Assembly (NCBI GenBank): GCA_002505685.1
Contig: DAVT01000143.1
Span: forward strand, 1 to 9,237
Length of the DNA: 9,237 bases
Direction of reading: 5' to 3'
From: Euryarchaeota archaeon UBA501
GTDB lineage: Archaea; Thermoplasmatota; Poseidoniia; Poseidoniales; Thalassarchaeaceae
Part shown: piece by piece, positions 6,717-9,237 of the stretch
Layout: each line of letters opens with the position of its first letter
Position numbering within the stretch: the stretch's first letter is position 1
Program-made: the position numbers and the translations under genes
Notes under the pieces: generated by a model
What the model was told of the DNA's origin: nothing
What the model saw: the letters and a program-made list of their open reading frames with translations, nothing else
The model's database searches: none

Positions 6717-8510
6717 ATGGAACGCATTGTCAACGACTTCCAACTGAATATTGCAACTGCAAATGGTACGGGTTCGCAGTCTGCGAATCTGATCATTTTG
6801 CACACCATGTTCAACATGGGTGTCCCGGTCAGTGGTAAGAATCTCTTTCCGAGTAATATCTCGGGTTTACCGACTTGGTATATCCTCCGAGTGAGTGATC
6901 AAGGATATCAAGCCCCTGGGGATCGCACCCACATTCAAGTTGTGATGAACAAGGCAACTTGGGAGGATGACATTGCGAACTGTCTACCGGGCACACTGAT
7001 CATCTACAATGAAGATGTCAAAATGCCTGTAGAAAGAGATGATTGCACAGTCATTGGTGCTTCGATGACAAAATTGGCCCGAGGACTCAATCCAAAATTG
7101 GCCAAAATGATTGCAAACATGGTCTACGTGGGAATTTTAGCCGAAATCCTAGGTCTTGAAGATGCAGCTTTGGATGCAGCCTTGGAAATGCAATTCAAGG
7201 GGAAAGCTCGAGCCATTGAATTGAATCTGTCAGCCGTAGACCTTGGTCGAGAGCATGTACGAGAAAATGTCGACGTCGGCAACATTCCATTTCGAATTGA
7301 AGGCCGAGATGTCAACGAAGATTTGTTCTTGGTTGAAGGTAATGAAGCCGTTGCATTGGGGAGTCACTACGGTGGCGTTGGTTTACTATCGTGGTATCCA
7401 ATCACCCCAAGTAGCAGTTTAGCAGAAGGAATCATTGCCTATATTCCTGAACTCAGAGCGGATGAAAATGGAGATCACTACTGTGCTGTTGTACAGGCAG
7501 AAGATGAACTGGCGGCTGCTGGAATGGTTGTCGGCGGTGGATGGGCTGGAATCCGCGCGATGACTGCAACCAGTGGCCCGGGAATTTCCTTGATGTCTGA
7601 ATTCATTGGTTTGGCGTATTTCGCCGAGGTGCCCGGTGTCATTTGGGATGTCAACCGAACTGGACCATCTACGGGATTGCCGACTCGAACTCAGCAGGGT
7701 GACCTCACCATGTTGTATGAAGCCAGCCATGGTGATACAACCCACCCAGTACTAATTCCTGGAAATATGGAAGAATGTTTTGAATTTGGATGGAGGGCTT
7801 TTGATGTTGCAGAGCGCCTGCAAACGCTTGTCTTCGGATTTAGTGACCTTGATTTGGGAATGAATCGTTGGGCATGCTCAGGCTTTGAATATCCGGATTC
7901 ACCGATGGATCGTGGCAAGGTTATCCGCTCACAAGAGGAGTTGGATGCCATCGAGAACTATGGTCGATACCGAGACGTGGATGGAGATGGAATTCCATAT
8001 CGAACACTTCCCGGTTCTGGTCTAGACCCCATCTTGTACCGAGGTACTGGTCACGATGAAGATGGAATCTATTCGGAAAAGCCCGAAGTTTACCAAGCGC
8101 TCATGATGCGTCTCAAACGAAAGATGGACAATGCACGTACTTGGTTGCCACAACCTGTTTTGCGAGAAGAAGATGAAAAGCAAGTTGGAATCATCTACTA
8201 CGGTTCAATGGAAAATTCAATTCAAGAAATCGATGACATTCTGGAAGAAGAAATCGGTCGAAAGGTTAGCCAATGTAGGGTTCGAAGTCTACCGCTTTCT
8301 CCGGTTGTAGAACAATTCATTCGCGATCATGAAACCGTGATTGTGCTAGAAATTAATCGAGATGGGCAACTTTACGGAATCCTACGAAGAGAATTGCCCA
8401 ATGATTTGATTCCTAGAGTTCACAGTGCAGCTTATTCTGATGGAATGCCACCTCGAGCAAGACATTATGCCGAACTCATCAAGGAAGTTCTGAAGGAGGC
8501 TGAACAATGA
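6717..8510 (+). CDS. korA: 2-oxoacid (2-oxoglutarate):ferredoxin oxidoreductase, fused gamma-alpha subunit
   Basis: This is the large subunit of the thiamine-dependent enzyme that oxidatively decarboxylates a 2-oxoacid to acyl-CoA while reducing ferredoxin. The 597 residues hold a fused gamma domain (about 8-195, with GTGSQSAN at 17-24 and PVSGKNLFPSN after it), an alpha pyrimidine-binding domain (about 205-440) and an alpha C-terminal domain (about 490-590). Signatures are YPITPSS starting at Y227, TSGPG at 285-289, GPSTGLPTRTQQGD at 316-329 and DVDGDGIPYRT from D420. The last two are typical of KorA from aerobic organisms such as Mycobacterium and Hydrogenobacter, which supports 2-oxoglutarate as substrate. 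Strict substrate choice cannot be read from sequence alone. The gene overlaps korB by four bases (ATGA), so the subunits should be translationally coupled. A nearby aconitase fits a TCA-cycle role. No separate delta (ferredoxin-like) or gamma gene is visible, as expected for the two-subunit type. Confidence 0.95.
   Translation: MERIVNDFQLNIATANGTGSQSANLIILHTMFNMGVPVSGKNLFPSNISGLPTWYILRVSDQGYQAPGDRTHIQVVMNKATWEDDIANCLPGTLIIYNEDVKMPVERDDCTVIGASMTKLARGLNPKLAKMIANMVYVGILAEILGLEDAALDAALEMQFKGKARAIELNLSAVDLGREHVRENVDVGNIPFRIEGRDVNEDLFLVEGNEAVALGSHYGGVGLLSWYPITPSSSLAEGIIAYIPELRADENGDHYCAVVQAEDELAAAGMVVGGGWAGIRAMTATSGPGISLMSEFIGLAYFAEVPGVIWDVNRTGPSTGLPTRTQQGDLTMLYEASHGDTTHPVLIPGNMEECFEFGWRAFDVAERLQTLVFGFSDLDLGMNRWACSGFEYPDSPMDRGKVIRSQEELDAIENYGRYRDVDGDGIPYRTLPGSGLDPILYRGTGHDEDGIYSEKPEVYQALMMRLKRKMDNARTWLPQPVLREEDEKQVGIIYYGSMENSIQEIDDILEEEIGRKVSQCRVRSLPLSPVVEQFIRDHETVIVLEINRDGQLYGILRRELPNDLIPRVHSAAYSDGMPPRARHYAELIKEVLKEAEQ
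8495..8499 (+). promoter_or_regulatory. Strong Shine-Dalgarno site of korB inside korA
   Basis: GGAGG lies seven bases before the korB ATG at 8507, within the last codons of korA. Together with the ATGA overlap it fixes the korB start and points to coupled translation of the two subunits. It is the only well-spaced Shine-Dalgarno site found before a gene in this window. Confidence 0.85.
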
Positions 8511-9237
8511 GTATCAAGTTGAATGTAATCGATTTGCCAAAGGACGACTACAAGGGTGGCAGTTCAACCCTTTGTCCCGGCTGTGGCCACGACCAGATTA
8601 GCAATGTAATCATCAATGCGGCTTGGGATAATGGTCTCAGGCCAGAGAAGTTGGCAAAGATGAGTGGAATTGGATGTAGCAGCAAAACCCCAGCATATTT
8701 CCTTGGAAAATCACACGGATTCAACACCGTCCACGGTCGAATGCCTGCAGTGACAACTGGAGCCGCCATGGGCAATCGAGATTTGACTTTCTTGGCGGTA
8801 TCAGGAGATGGTGATTCCGCGAGTATTGGAATTGGACAATTTATCCATGCAGTTCGACGAAATTTGGACATGGTTTACGTTTTGGAAAACAATGGTGTCT
8901 ATGGATTGACCAAGGGTCAATACAGTGCGACTGCAGTCAAGGGAAGCAAGAAGAAGAAGGGGCCTGCCAATGAGCATCAACCCATCGATTTGTGTAAACT
9001 TGCAATCAATCTTGGATGCACCTTTGTCGCCCGCTCATTTAGCGGTTCTAGGAAGCAATTGACCGCACTGATGAAGGCAGCGATGAGTCACAAAGGATTC
9101 GCTTTGATTGATGTCATTTCACCATGTGTCACATTCAACAACAACGATGAGAGTTTGCGCTCCTACACATACGTCAAAGACAACGATGTCGAGTTGCACG
9201 CTTACGATTACATCCCAATGCAAACACCGATTGAATC
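8507..9237 (+). CDS. korB: 2-oxoacid (2-oxoglutarate):ferredoxin oxidoreductase beta subunit, 3' end cut off
   Basis: The frame runs from the ATG at 8507 to the window edge, giving 243 codons without a stop. The beta subunit binds thiamine diphosphate and one [4Fe-4S] cluster and passes electrons to ferredoxin. Cluster ligands are C23 and C26 (CPGCGH at 23-28), C57 (GIGCS) and C207 (SPCVTF). The thiamine diphosphate/Mg motif runs from GDGDSASIG at 100-108 to the NN at 128-129, followed by YGLTKGQ at 132-138. A lysine-rich stretch (GSKKKKG, 146-152) follows this motif at a place where homologues usually carry a short polar loop. Family members are about 280-350 residues, so the C-terminus is missing only because of the window edge. 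The four-base overlap with korA and the shared family confirm a two-subunit complex in the cytoplasm. Confidence 0.95.
   Translation, partial: MSIKLNVIDLPKDDYKGGSSTLCPGCGHDQISNVIINAAWDNGLRPEKLAKMSGIGCSSKTPAYFLGKSHGFNTVHGRMPAVTTGAAMGNRDLTFLAVSGDGDSASIGIGQFIHAVRRNLDMVYVLENNGVYGLTKGQYSATAVKGSKKKKGPANEHQPIDLCKLAINLGCTFVARSFSGSRKQLTALMKAAMSHKGFALIDVISPCVTFNNNDESLRSYTYVKDNDVELHAYDYIPMQTPIE

Noticed and set aside
6626..6838. Plus-strand ORF of 70 codons starting before korA
   Set aside because: It starts at TTG and runs into korA in another frame; its translation has no family likeness.
7419..7951. Minus-strand ORFs of 108 and 86 codons inside korA
   Set aside because: They are antisense to conserved korA motifs and lack any sign of coding.
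8548..8871. Minus-strand ORF of 107 codons
   Set aside because: It is antisense to korB, which carries all its cluster and cofactor motifs in the plus frame.
1..9237. CRISPR array, insertion sequence, tRNA or rRNA gene
   Set aside because: I saw no regularly spaced direct repeats, transposase motifs, terminal inverted repeats or conserved tRNA/rRNA sequence on either strand.

Overview
The window most resembles a piece of a planktonic marine archaeal genome, probably Marine Group II (Poseidoniales / Thermoplasmatota). This is an inference. It rests on the secreted FG-GAP protein, a membrane-tethered TPR-cyclophilin, an acidic proteome with frequent CGA/GGA codons, genes that mostly lack close Shine-Dalgarno sites, and a two-subunit 2-oxoacid:ferredoxin oxidoreductase beside a bacterial-type aconitase. 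No rRNA, tRNA or universal marker is present to settle it, and a marine bacterium is not excluded.

Layout, left to right. Bases 1-1814 (minus) hold the first 604 codons of a secreted FG-GAP/VCBS beta-propeller surface protein whose C-terminus lies off the left edge. Bases 1815-1968 are a spacer with two short dyads. Three minus-strand genes follow that are read right to left in the order cyclophilin (6491-5466), aconitase (5404-2708) and an unrecognised acidic-linker protein (2643-1969). Their spacings of 61 and 64 bases could allow co-transcription. Bases 6492-6716 form a divergent promoter region with a GC-rich hairpin. To the right, on the plus strand, korA (6717-8510) and the start of korB (8507 to the window end) overlap by ATGA and encode 2-oxoglutarate (2-oxoacid):ferredoxin oxidoreductase.

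Functionally the core is a TCA-cycle locus. Aconitase makes isocitrate on one side of the divergent region. On the other side KorAB would oxidise 2-oxoglutarate, one step after isocitrate dehydrogenase, to succinyl-CoA with reduction of ferredoxin. The cyclophilin and the FG-GAP protein act at or outside the membrane and have no evident metabolic link to the core.

I found no mobile element, CRISPR array, RNA gene or defence system, and no intergenic stretch longer than 225 bases. The least explained items are the 224-residue hypothetical protein, the architecture of the cyclophilin and the GC-rich dyads in both promoter regions.
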